DNA from: CAZKJL01 sp964553135 | Lineage (GTDB): Bacteria; Patescibacteriota; Gracilibacteria; Peribacterales; Peribacteraceae | DNA length: 64,000 nt | Assembly (NCBI GenBank): GCA_964553135.1 | Contig: CAZKJL010000002.1 | Coordinates: forward strand, 248,001 to 312,000 | Direction of reading: 5' to 3' | In this document: positions 50,028 to 58,049 of the stretch, piece by piece | How the letters are laid out: each line of letters begins with the position of its first letter | How positions within the stretch are numbered: the first letter of the stretch is position 1 | Made by a program: the position numbers and the translations under genes | Notes under the pieces: generated by a model | What the model was told of the DNA's origin: nothing | What the model saw: only the letters and a program-made list of their open reading frames with translations | The model's database searches: none

Positions 50028-50459
50028 TCACGAGAGCGTCTTCACCTTCCACTTTCCTCCTGCCGAACTCCACGGATAATCCTTCGGCGTATCAGCGAGA
50101 CCCGCTTTGAACGGCTTGTCGTGCATGTACGTCAGTTTCTCCTGCGGCTTTGTCGGCATGCGCAAATCGTAGTGTTCCTCGAAGAATGCTCCCGTGCCGA
50201 GTGCGAACGACAATCCGGTCATGTAGTCCTTCATCAGTTCCTTGATCGTCGACGGCTTGTGAACGGTGAGGAGCAGGTGGATATGGTCCGGCATCACGAC
50301 GAAGCCGAACAGGTCGAAGCGGTGCTTCTTCATCAGTTCATACGCATCATCGATCGCTTTCTTCGCGAACTCGGGATGGATGAAGACCTGCCGCCTGTGC
50401 CACGTGTTGAGGCTGATGAACATCGGCACGCCGTTCATGATGACCTTTCGTTCAAGCAT
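50028..50459 (-). CDS. REP-associated tyrosine transposase (RAYT), Y1_Tnp family
   Basis: 143 residues, a HUH-type single-strand DNA transposase. The core is GFVVMPDHIHLLLTVHKPST with the HUH pair (HIH), and the catalytic Tyr is probably in IKELMKDYMTGLSFALG. The N terminus (PMFISLNTWHRRQVFI) and C terminus (GLADTPKDYPWSSAGG) fit the RAYT group. RAYTs are single-copy, immobile-looking genes linked to spread of short palindromic repeats. Here an inverted repeat touches its stop codon. The ATG at 50459 follows a TACGAT box by 6 bases; a TTG at 50480 is less likely. Confidence 0.9.
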   Translation of the reverse strand: MLERKVIMNGVPMFISLNTWHRRQVFIHPEFAKKAIDDAYELMKKHRFDLFGFVVMPDHIHLLLTVHKPSTIKELMKDYMTGLSFALGTGAFFEEHYDLRMPTKPQEKLTYMHDKPFKAGLADTPKDYPWSSAGGKWKVKTLS

Positions 50460-50511
50460 GGAGAGATCGTACCACGTCAAAAAAGACGAAAGGCACCTTG
50501 GTCCTTCCTTC

Positions 50512-50727
50512 TTACATGTTGGAGTAGAACTGGTTCTTCACGTTCTGTGCGCGGAAACCTTCGCGCTTGAGAGCACGAATGCGCTGCAGACGCTTGGTCA
50601 GCTTCTTCACGTGAGTCCTGCGCTTGCGGAGAACTTTCACGATGCGTGCCTCCTGAGTCTGCTTTTTGAAGCGACTCTGGAGACGCTCGTTCGATTCTTC
50701 GCCTTTTTTGATAGCAAATACGGCCAT
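50512..50727 (-). CDS. rpsU: Ribosomal protein bS21
   Basis: 71 residues, basic. The family pattern is ESNERLQSRFKKQTQEARIV followed by a long basic helix (LRKRRTHVKKLTKRLQRIRA). The end (REGFRAQNVKNQFYSNM) is longer than in Proteobacteria. S21 helps mRNA base-pair with 16S rRNA at initiation, which is notable beside the many apparently leaderless genes here. It lies between the RAYT and carB on the minus strand. Confidence 0.85.
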   Translation of the reverse strand: MAVFAIKKGEESNERLQSRFKKQTQEARIVKVLRKRRTHVKKLTKRLQRIRALKREGFRAQNVKNQFYSNM

Positions 50728-50783
50728 AAAGCCGAGTCAGAGTAAGGGAATCGGCCCCGTCGCGCAAGGCCAAAAGACGGGCG

Positions 50784-53700
50784 TTACATCGTCATGGACG
50801 TCGGATTCCTGTCTCCCAGGATATCCGGCCATGGAATAAGGGGGGATTCGATCAGGCCCTCTTTCTCCGCTTGCAGGGCTTCCACGATGCGTTTGGCCAG
50901 CTGGACGTTGGTAATAAGGGGGATGCCTCGGTCGGTGGCGATGCGGCGGATGAAGTAGCCGTCGGTCTTTTCCGTGGAAGAACTGTGCTGCGGGATGTTG
51001 ATGACGAAGTCCACGCGCTTGCTCTCCAGGTATTCCTTGATATTCGGGCTTCTCGGTTCGGAGATCTTATACAGGAGGGAGCTCGGGATATCGCGTGACG
51101 TGAGGAATTCGTGCGTGCGACCCGTGGCGCAGAACGAGAATCCGAGCGACTTCAGCATTTCGATCGTCGGCAAGAGTGCGATCTTGTCTTCCAATTTTCC
51201 GATGGTGATGAGGATGTTCTTCCTCGGCGATACGAATCCGATGGCCTTGAGCGAGAGGAGCAACGCTTGTTCCATCGTCATGCCGAAGCATGCCACTTCT
51301 CCGGTGCTCGCCATTTCCACACCCAAACGAGGGTCGGCTCCTTTGAGGCGCGTGAAGCTGAACTGCGCGGCCTTTACTCCCACGTGGTCCAAGTCCAGCG
51401 TCTGGTACTTGAGGTGCGTGGGAGCTTTCTTGAGCAGCGCTTCGGTGGCAAGTTTCGCGAAGTTCACGCCCGTCACCTTGCTCGCGAACGGGAAGCTGCG
51501 GCTGGCACGCAGGTTGCACTCGATCACTTTCAGTCGGTTATTTTTTGCTATGAACTGAATGTTGAACGGACCCGAAATGTTCAGGCCCTTCGAGATCTTC
51601 TTGGCGATGACCTTCATGCGGCGGAACGTTTCGATGTTCACGCGCTGCGGCGGAAGCACGATCGTGGCGTCACCCGAGTGCACGCCGGCGTTCTCCACGT
51701 GTTCGCCGATGGCGTAGAGGAGCAGTTTTCCGTCCTGCGACACGCCGTCGAAGTCGATTTCCTTGGCGTCGGTCTCGAACTTGGAGATGACGACGGGCGC
51801 CTCTTTGCTGAGCTCCGTGGCTTCCTCGATGAACTCCTTCAGATCCTCTTCGTTCATGACGACGGTCATGGCGGCGCCGGAGAGCACGTAGCTGGGGCGC
51901 ACGATGACCGGGAATCCGACGCTCTTGGCGAATTGTTTCGCCGAAGCCAGGTCGGCGAATTCCTTCCACTCGGGTTGGTCCACGCCGAGTTCATCGAGCA
52001 GGCTGCTGAATTTGTGGCGATCTTCTGCCTTGTCGATGTCCGTCGGCGACGTGCCCAGAATCGGCACTCCTTCTTTGGCGAGCTTGAGAGCGAGCGAGTT
52101 GGGGATCTGTCCGCCCATCGAGACCACCACACCCTCGGGCTTCACCAAGCGCACCACGTCCATCACGCGCTCCAGGGTGAGTTCATCGAAGAACAGTTCA
52201 TCACATTCGTCGTAGTCGGTGCTCACCGTCTCGGGGTTGCTGTTGATCATCGTCACTTCGTAGCCTTGTGCCATGAGCTCGCGCACCGATTGCACGCAGC
52301 ACCAGTCGAACTCCACGGACGAGCCGATGGAGTACGGTCCGCCGCCGATGACGATGGCGCGCGGTTTCTGCCCCGCTCCTTGGTCGAACTTCGTGTCGCT
52401 CTCCTTGGCGTTGTACGTCATGTACAGGTAGTTCGTTTGCGCGGGGAATTCTCCGGCAAGCGTGTCGATCTGTTTCACGCACGGCACGATGCCGAGCTTC
52501 AGGCGTTCGGCGGTCACTTCCTCTTCCTTTTCTCCGCGCAGCATGGCCATGGCCTTGTCCGAGAATCCGCAGCGCTTGGCTTTTTCGACGAGCTCATACT
52601 CCAGCGTTTTGGATTTGCTCTGGAACAACTCGTGCTTCACGTCGGCGCAGTGCTTGATGCGTTCCAGGAACCAGCGGTCGATGCCCGTGAGAATGTTGAT
52701 CTCCTCGGGCGTCCACTCGGCGGCGAGTGCCTCGGCCACGGCGAAGATGCGTCCGGGGCTCGGGATTTTCATTTCGTTCTTCAGTTCCTTGTGCGCGATC
52801 TTCACGGGAGCGGGAAACAGTCCCGCCGCCCCGATGTTCAGCATGCGCGTGGCTTTCTGGAGCGCTTCCTCGAAGGTGCGGCCGAGCGCCATCACTTCGC
52901 CGACGGACTTCATTTCGGTGCTGATCTCCGTGCTGACGAAGTTGAATTTCTTCAGGTCCCAGCGCGGCATCTTGATGGCGACGTAGTCGAGAGACGGTTC
53001 GAAGTCGGCGCACGTGACCTGCGTGATGGAGTTCTTGATGTCGGGCAGCGAATATCCCAGAGCGAGTTTGGCGGCCACGAACGCCAGCGGGTAACCCGTG
53101 GCTTTGGAGGCCAGGGCCGAGCTGCGGCTGAGACGTGCGTTCACTTCGATGACGCGGTACGTGCGACTCTTGGGGTGCAGCGCGTACTGAATGTTGCACT
53201 CGCCCACGATGCCCAGGTGACGGATCACCTTGAGCGCGATCGAGCGCAGCATTTGGTAATCCTCGTTATCCAGCGTCTGGCTCGGAGCCACCACGATGGA
53301 TTCGCCGGTGTGAATGCCGAGCGGGTCGATGTTCTCCATGTTGCAGACCGTGATGCAGTTGTCCGTGCAGTCGCGCACCACTTCGTACTCCAGTTCTTTC
53401 CATCCCGTCAGATCTTCTTCCACGAGAACTTGGGGCGATTCCACGAAGGCGACTTTCAGGATTTCATCGGCTTTCTCTTTCGTTCCCGCGCGGCCGCTGC
53501 CTTTTCCGCCCAGCGCGAATGCGGCGCGAATCATCACGGGCAAACCGATTTTCTCCACGGCTTTGCGAGCTTCGTCGAGCGACGTGCAGGCGATGGAACG
53601 GGGGACGGAGACGTTGATCGCATTCAATTCGGCGTTGAAGAGCGCGCGGTCTTCCGTTTTTCTGATGGCATCCACGGACGTGCCGAGCACCTTCACTCCG

Positions 53701-54095
53701 TATTTGGCGAGAATGCCTTGTTCCTCCAGCGCCACGCCGCAGTTCAGTGCGGTCTGTCCGCCGAAGCTCAGTGCGATGGCATCGGGCTTTTCGGCGATGA
53801 TGATCTGTTCCACGAAGGAGGGCTGCACGGGAAGGAAGTACACGCGGTCGGCCAGACCCCAGCTCGTTTGGTTCGTGGCGATGTTCGGATTGATGAGCAC
53901 GACGCGCTTTCCTTCTTCTTTAAAGGCTTTGATGGCCTGACTGCCGGAATAATCAAACTCGCCGGCCTCGCCGATTTTGAGTGCGCCCGATCCCAGAAGG
54001 AGGATCGTCTTGATCTCCGGAGCGCCGGATTTTTGAAAATTAGCACCCCCGTCCTCCGCGGACGACTGGGCGCCGATGTTCGGAGCGCTCGTCAT
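50784..54095 (-). CDS. carB: Carbamoyl-phosphate synthase large subunit
   Basis: 1103 residues. Makes carbamoyl phosphate from bicarbonate, ATP and ammonia from CarA, for pyrimidine and arginine synthesis. Two ATP-grasp halves are visible: the first with LLGSGALKIGEAGEFDYSGS, FALGGKGSGRAGTKEKAD and IEVNARLSRSSALASKATGY, the second with IGGGPYSIGSSVEFDWCCVQ and RPSYVLSGAAMTVVMNEEDL. The C-terminal MGS-like allosteric domain (ATGRTHEFLTSRDI, VDFVINIPQ) is complete. A 25-residue polar N-terminal extension precedes the first motif. carA is not in the window. The start at 54095 is fixed by the promoter. Confidence 0.97.
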   Translation of the reverse strand: MTSAPNIGAQSSAEDGGANFQKSGAPEIKTILLLGSGALKIGEAGEFDYSGSQAIKAFKEEGKRVVLINPNIATNQTSWGLADRVYFLPVQPSFVEQIIIAEKPDAIALSFGGQTALNCGVALEEQGILAKYGVKVLGTSVDAIRKTEDRALFNAELNAINVSVPRSIACTSLDEARKAVEKIGLPVMIRAAFALGGKGSGRAGTKEKADEILKVAFVESPQVLVEEDLTGWKELEYEVVRDCTDNCITVCNMENIDPLGIHTGESIVVAPSQTLDNEDYQMLRSIALKVIRHLGIVGECNIQYALHPKSRTYRVIEVNARLSRSSALASKATGYPLAFVAAKLALGYSLPDIKNSITQVTCADFEPSLDYVAIKMPRWDLKKFNFVSTEISTEMKSVGEVMALGRTFEEALQKATRMLNIGAAGLFPAPVKIAHKELKNEMKIPSPGRIFAVAEALAAEWTPEEINILTGIDRWFLERIKHCADVKHELFQSKSKTLEYELVEKAKRCGFSDKAMAMLRGEKEEEVTAERLKLGIVPCVKQIDTLAGEFPAQTNYLYMTYNAKESDTKFDQGAGQKPRAIVIGGGPYSIGSSVEFDWCCVQSVRELMAQGYEVTMINSNPETVSTDYDECDELFFDELTLERVMDVVRLVKPEGVVVSMGGQIPNSLALKLAKEGVPILGTSPTDIDKAEDRHKFSSLLDELGVDQPEWKEFADLASAKQFAKSVGFPVIVRPSYVLSGAAMTVVMNEEDLKEFIEEATELSKEAPVVISKFETDAKEIDFDGVSQDGKLLLYAIGEHVENAGVHSGDATIVLPPQRVNIETFRRMKVIAKKISKGLNISGPFNIQFIAKNNRLKVIECNLRASRSFPFASKVTGVNFAKLATEALLKKAPTHLKYQTLDLDHVGVKAAQFSFTRLKGADPRLGVEMASTGEVACFGMTMEQALLLSLKAIGFVSPRKNILITIGKLEDKIALLPTIEMLKSLGFSFCATGRTHEFLTSRDIPSSLLYKISEPRSPNIKEYLESKRVDFVINIPQHSSSTEKTDGYFIRRIATDRGIPLITNVQLAKRIVEALQAEKEGLIESPLIPWPDILGDRNPTSMTM

Positions 54096-54104
54096 GTCTG
54101 CGAG

Positions 54105-54133
54105 ATGGTAGCGATGCCGAGGTCGGTATGCAA
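54105..54133 (-). promoter_or_regulatory. carB promoter, leaderless layout
   Basis: Minus strand: TTGCAT, 17 bases, TACCAT, 9 bases, ATG at 54095. Confidence 0.6.
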
Positions 54134-54145
54134 ACGTCGTTTTTT

Positions 54146-55042
54146 CTAGCGTCCGAGTCGGTCGCTCCATTGATGCAACGTCTCTCCGAAGGATCGCCAC
54201 CATCGAACGAATCTCGTCGACCATGCATTCTCGATGTCCCAAATTTCCTGCGGCACCTTTTCGTAGATGTCCTCGAGTTCGGAGCGTCGTCCCGCGGCGA
54301 CGTACTGCACATACTCCCGTTCCGGTTCGTGGACGGTCGCTCCCAGAGCCTTCATGTGAATTGCCGAAAGCAAGCACGCCCGCGTCTCGCACGTCTGCTG
54401 GTAGCAGGACTGAGCCGCATGGTAATCGGCGGCCGCGGAGTCCAGCTCCGGCGAATTGTGGTGCGGATACTTCAGCCTTTTCTCACGTCGATCTTTGGAC
54501 ATGCCGAGCAACCGAATGGCTTCCACGGCCGCCGATTGAATCTCGCTGAACGTTGCGTCGATCTGCTGAACGACGAGTTCTTGTTTCGGGGTTTTCAAAA
54601 TTTGACCGGGAGTCATCACGATGACGGCGTTGGGTCTCTTCAGTGCGTGCGGGTCGATTTGGCTCCATCGCACCCAGCCCGTGGCGCTGTTCTTTCTGTG
54701 CTCTCTCAGCATGATGAATTGATCTCCGCTCGGATGAACCGGAAGTTCATCCGGGGCCGTGTCGGGATTGCGAATGGCAATGCCGTGGAAGGATGCGATC
54801 TCGCGTCGATTCGCACCGACGAACTCGTCGTACACCGGTTCCATGAAGTGTTGCCATCCCCATTCTTCCAGGAACGCGGGAATGCGCTCCGATCGTTGTT
54901 CCGGAGGAATGCTGTCAAAAAGTTTCCGCGCCAGTCCCGTCGTCGGCATTCCTCCCCGTGCATCGATGGCGGTGAGTGCTTCGTAGTATCGCTGAGCTCG
55001 GGGAACTTCGGCATTCGGTGTGTCTGATTCACGTTCCGGCAT
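54146..55042 (-). CDS. Hypothetical protein upstream of carB
   Basis: Not recognised. 298 residues, no signal peptide. The N-terminal part (RYYEALTAIDARGGMPTTGL, RIPAFLEEWGWQHFMEPVYD) is helical. The middle has GDQFIMLREHRKNSATGWVR and NAVIVMTPGQILKTP. The last 120 residues are a long helical, His/Gln-rich region (YHAAQSCYQQTCETRACLLS) ending in a Trp/Arg-rich tail (RFVRWWRSFGETLHQWSDRL). It is followed by carB on the same strand, but carB has its own promoter. Confidence 0.65.
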   Translation of the reverse strand: MPERESDTPNAEVPRAQRYYEALTAIDARGGMPTTGLARKLFDSIPPEQRSERIPAFLEEWGWQHFMEPVYDEFVGANRREIASFHGIAIRNPDTAPDELPVHPSGDQFIMLREHRKNSATGWVRWSQIDPHALKRPNAVIVMTPGQILKTPKQELVVQQIDATFSEIQSAAVEAIRLLGMSKDRREKRLKYPHHNSPELDSAAADYHAAQSCYQQTCETRACLLSAIHMKALGATVHEPEREYVQYVAAGRRSELEDIYEKVPQEIWDIENAWSTRFVRWWRSFGETLHQWSDRLGR

Positions 55043-55048
55043 GGTGCG

Positions 55049-55076
55049 ATCGTACAATATTTCGATGTGCTGTCCA
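55049..55076 (-). promoter_or_regulatory. Promoter of the 55042 gene, leaderless layout
   Basis: Minus strand: TGGACA, 16 bases, TACGAT, 6 bases, ATG at 55042. It excludes an in-frame ATG at 55123. Confidence 0.65.
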
Positions 55077-55153
55077 TGTTTCTTCGTTGAGTCTGTGAGC
55101 CATCCATTGCGATTTCGTATCATTCACGTCTTCTGAAAAGACGCTTTTTCTGC

Positions 55154-55159
55154 TACAAT
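55154..55159 (+). promoter_or_regulatory. -10 box of the 3D-domain gene
   Basis: TACAAT within TTTTTCTGCTACAATA. Nearly the same sequence (TTTTTCTGCTATAATA) precedes the coupling ATPase gene at 60284, suggesting a shared promoter type. A small hairpin (CGTCTT/AAGACG) lies just upstream at about 55129-55145. Confidence 0.45.
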
Positions 55160-55192
55160 AAGCGGATTTATTCACACGCAAACACACACAAA

Positions 55193-56575
55193 ATGTACAT
55201 GGAATTTCTGAAGCTTCGGCTCTATCCGGCCGCCGTCGTCATGACGTCGATGGTGGGTTCGCTCGTGTCTCCGGTGTATGCCGCGGAAAAGCCGTACGTC
55301 CAGGAATTCGTCGTGACGGCCTACTACTCGCCGCTTCCCGGACAAAGTGCATATTTCCGCGGCGACTACGATGAGGAGATCGAGTTCAATGGAAAAGGAA
55401 TCGCCGGAGCAGACGGCACGCCCGTCTATGCAGGGATGCTTGCAGGACCTCCGACGTACGATTTCGGAACCGTCGTCGATTTGCCCGGACTCGGTATCGG
55501 CACCGTGCACGACCGCGGCGGGCGCATCATCGAGTGGGGTGAGGACATTCATCGCATCGATATTTGGATGGGTTCCGGCGAAGAGGGCTTGGCTCGCGCC
55601 CTCGCATGGGGAGCGCGTCGCATCAAAGGAACGGTCTATCCCGCCGGCAGCGAGGCTCCCGCGGAACACATGGATCTTTCTGTGATTCCCGTCGATCTTT
55701 CCTCGCTCGCATCTCTACCGAAGCCCGATGCATCCAGCATCCTGCTTGCGGCGGAGAGCGGAGACAAATCGCCCGGTGCTCGCAAGCTCCAGGACATGTT
55801 GAAAGAGTTGGGATATTTCGATGAGCAACCGAACGGATTCTTCGGTCCCGCCACGCAAGCCGCTCTCAAGAAATTTCAGGAAGACAACGCCATCTCCGGC
55901 GACGGAACCGCCGTTGACATGACGACCGTAGCCGCGCTTCTGAGCGCAGTGCAACTCACGGACAAAAATCTCCCCGGTCTGAACATCGGTCTTGCGGAAG
56001 GCGGCATCGGCAACGACGTGAAGCAGGCGCAGAAACTCCTCCGATACCTGGGTTACTACCGAGGTCGCACGGACGGAGAGTTCGACCACGACGTTCGTCA
56101 GGCCGTCGTTTCATTCCAAATGGACAGAGGCGTCATCGAACATCGTACCGATGAGGGTGCCGGTCGCATCGGGCCCGTGACCAAGGCCGCCGTTCTCAAG
56201 GCCTGGAAGAGCAAAGTCGTCGCCGCCAAAGCCAAAACGTTGGCCGTCAAAATGACCGTTGCCGCGAAAGTGAAAAACGACGTCATCCCGGCCAAACAGC
56301 TTTCCAAGGGAAACAAAGGAAAAGACGTGAAGACGCTCCAGGCATTTCTCTCCGAACGCGGCTACCTCAAGGCCACCGATGTCACGGGTACGTTCGGACC
56401 TCGGACCGAAAAGGCACTCATCACGTACCAGGTCGACAGAAAAATCATCGCATCCGCCAAAGCCAAAGGAGCGGGCGTCTTCGGTCCCGCCACCAAAACG
56501 TTCGTGAATTCCGAAGCACTGGACGTCGCCTGGAAATCGGTGCGTGCCGATGGAATAAAGGCGTTGTCATTGTGA
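55193..56575 (+). CDS. Exported 3D-domain protein with three peptidoglycan-binding repeats
   Basis: 460 residues. Signal peptide (YPAAVVMTSMVGSLVSPVYA) at about 11-30. A 3D (double-psi barrel) domain follows, with VVTAYYSPLPGQSAYFRGDY, GIGTVHDRGG and IHRIDIWMGSGEEGLARALA, keeping the conserved Asp residues of MltA/Rpf-type enzymes. Three peptidoglycan-binding type 1 repeats follow at about 185-245, 265-340 and 360-440 (KLQDMLKELGYFDEQPNGFF, KLLRYLGYYRGRTDGEFDHD, TLQAFLSERGYLKATDVTGT), separated by an Ala/Lys-rich linker. It is probably a murein-cleaving enzyme opening the wall for the secretion locus downstream. Confidence 0.9.
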   Translation: MYMEFLKLRLYPAAVVMTSMVGSLVSPVYAAEKPYVQEFVVTAYYSPLPGQSAYFRGDYDEEIEFNGKGIAGADGTPVYAGMLAGPPTYDFGTVVDLPGLGIGTVHDRGGRIIEWGEDIHRIDIWMGSGEEGLARALAWGARRIKGTVYPAGSEAPAEHMDLSVIPVDLSSLASLPKPDASSILLAAESGDKSPGARKLQDMLKELGYFDEQPNGFFGPATQAALKKFQEDNAISGDGTAVDMTTVAALLSAVQLTDKNLPGLNIGLAEGGIGNDVKQAQKLLRYLGYYRGRTDGEFDHDVRQAVVSFQMDRGVIEHRTDEGAGRIGPVTKAAVLKAWKSKVVAAKAKTLAVKMTVAAKVKNDVIPAKQLSKGNKGKDVKTLQAFLSERGYLKATDVTGTFGPRTEKALITYQVDRKIIASAKAKGAGVFGPATKTFVNSEALDVAWKSVRADGIKALSL

Positions 56576-56590
56576 TACAGTCGCGGAGTC

Positions 56591-57664
56591 ATGCGTCTTG
56601 CCGCTGCTCTCGTCATCGGTTCTCTTCTGTGCCCTTTTTCCGCATTCGCAGCAGACAACTCGCTCACGCGTGCCGAAGGGTTCGACCTTATTTGGAGGAG
56701 TACGAGTCGTCCCGTGGAGAGTACGCGTGAACCGCCGTACGCGGACCTGAAAAAGGGAAGCACGGGCTACGACACCATCGTTTACGCCAAAGCGCGCGGA
56801 CTCCTCGATGACTCCGTCGAAAATTTTTACCCCGATTCCCCCATCGCTCCGTCGGATGCGCTGCGATGGATCTTCCGCACGCGCAGCGTGGAGCCTTTGG
56901 ATGCGAACGGTGATCGTGTGCTGTCCAAGCTTCCCGAGCCCGAACAAGTGCCCGCACTCGCCGAGCACTACGGCATTTCGTACGACACGGAGGCTTCATC
57001 GATGACGAAAGAGCAGCTCCTGTCGCTCATGCGCCTCGTGGACGCCAAGCTCATGGCTGAAGTGCACGAAGTGAGCTTGTACTCGGAAAAATTCCACGGC
57101 AAAGGCACGGCATTCGGCGAGTCGTTCGACATGTACGCACTGACGGCTGCACATCGCACGTTCCCCGGAAACACGCTCGTGAAAGTCACGAACGTGGAGA
57201 ACGGCAAGAGCGTCATCGTTCGCATCAATGATCGCGGACCGTACGTGCAAGGGCGCGACATGGATTTGAGCTTGGGTTCGTTCACCACGATCGCCGAGCG
57301 CAGCAAAGGAAAAATCCAAGCCACCTTCGAGCGTCTGGGTGACACCGACGTCGTCGGCGGCTGCGACGACCGTCGCGCGCAGCAGCGCATCACGAGGGAC
57401 GTACGCTTGCGTCCGGGCATTCCGCATTTTTTCGCTCTCGGACGAACGCTCTCGCTCAGCTCGGACAGTTCGTTCGTGGTCCGCAACGTCATCTATCCCG
57501 ACGGTACTCGGACCGATGTTCAGACATGGGTTACAAAGGGGGAATCGTTCGACATCACGCCGAGCATCCCCGGCTTTTACCGCTTCATCGTGGGCACCAA
57601 AGAAGGACGCGTGCGCGAAATGACCATGCAAACCGTCGATTGCAGCGCCTACGAGCCTACTTGA
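56591..57664 (+). CDS. RlpA-like double-psi barrel protein with SLH-like N terminus
   Basis: 357 residues, exported (AAALVIGSLLCPFSAFA). The N-terminal part has SLH-like segments (LTRAEGFDLIWRSTSRPVES, VENFYPDSPIAPSDALRWIF). The core is an RlpA barrel: EVSLYSEKFHGKGTAFGESF, DMYALTAAHRTFPGNTLVKV, VIVRINDRGPYVQGRDMDLS. The Asp and His of the RlpA lytic site (NDRGP, AAHRT) are present. The C-terminal 110 residues are beta-rich. It follows the 3D-domain gene by 15 bases, so two wall-active enzymes are co-expressed. Confidence 0.9.
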   Translation: MRLAAALVIGSLLCPFSAFAADNSLTRAEGFDLIWRSTSRPVESTREPPYADLKKGSTGYDTIVYAKARGLLDDSVENFYPDSPIAPSDALRWIFRTRSVEPLDANGDRVLSKLPEPEQVPALAEHYGISYDTEASSMTKEQLLSLMRLVDAKLMAEVHEVSLYSEKFHGKGTAFGESFDMYALTAAHRTFPGNTLVKVTNVENGKSVIVRINDRGPYVQGRDMDLSLGSFTTIAERSKGKIQATFERLGDTDVVGGCDDRRAQQRITRDVRLRPGIPHFFALGRTLSLSSDSSFVVRNVIYPDGTRTDVQTWVTKGESFDITPSIPGFYRFIVGTKEGRVREMTMQTVDCSAYEPT

Positions 57665-57689
57665 TGTAAAGTATAAAAAGTGTTATAAT
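57661..57689 (+). promoter_or_regulatory. Promoter of the 57718 operon
   Basis: TTGATG, 17 bases, TATAAT. The -35 box overlaps the stop codon of the RlpA-like gene. The leader is about 22 bases, A-rich, with no Shine-Dalgarno sequence. Confidence 0.7.
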
Positions 57690-57717
57690 AATACAAATTA
57701 CAAACAAACAGCACACA

Positions 57718-58041
57718 ATGCTCGCAGCACCCGTTCTGACAGAGGCGGAAGCAACGTCGCTCTACGATGCGATGATGTTGCCGATCAACGAGGACCTCGT
57801 TTCGGCAAATATTCAAGCTTCGATGAAGCGTCGCGACGACGAATCCGACGAAGCGTTCGAGCTCCGCATGCAAGATTACGACGGAGCCTTTTTCATCTTT
57901 GAGCGCGCGCTGGAAGACGCCGAATCCGATGAGCATGTGGAAGGAACGATCGTCGCAGCCATTCGCCACAATGCAAAGTTGCAATCGAGTCAGTCCCGAG
58001 ACGACATGCACCTCAAATCCATCGAAGATCAAATTTCCTAA
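57718..58041 (+). CDS. Small acidic helical protein, paralogue of 59063
   Basis: Not a known family. 107 residues, acidic, helical. It shares a pattern with the protein at 59063: YDxxMxxIxEDLxS, then a polar stretch, ExxExxxxRxxxYDxA, and a charged helix (here SLYDAMMLPINEDLVSANIQ, DEAFELRMQDYDGAFFIFER). The two flank the Arg-rich repeat protein and are probably divergent duplicates. It is cytoplasmic, with no signal peptide. First gene of a plus-strand unit leading to the coupling ATPase. Confidence 0.65.
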   Translation: MLAAPVLTEAEATSLYDAMMLPINEDLVSANIQASMKRRDDESDEAFELRMQDYDGAFFIFERALEDAESDEHVEGTIVAAIRHNAKLQSSQSRDDMHLKSIEDQIS

Positions 58042-58049
58042 TTCTCTCT

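Noticed and set aside
51111..54149. A 1012-codon open frame antisense to carB
   Set aside because: His/Arg/Val-rich translation with no domain pattern; it is the complement of a clear CarB.
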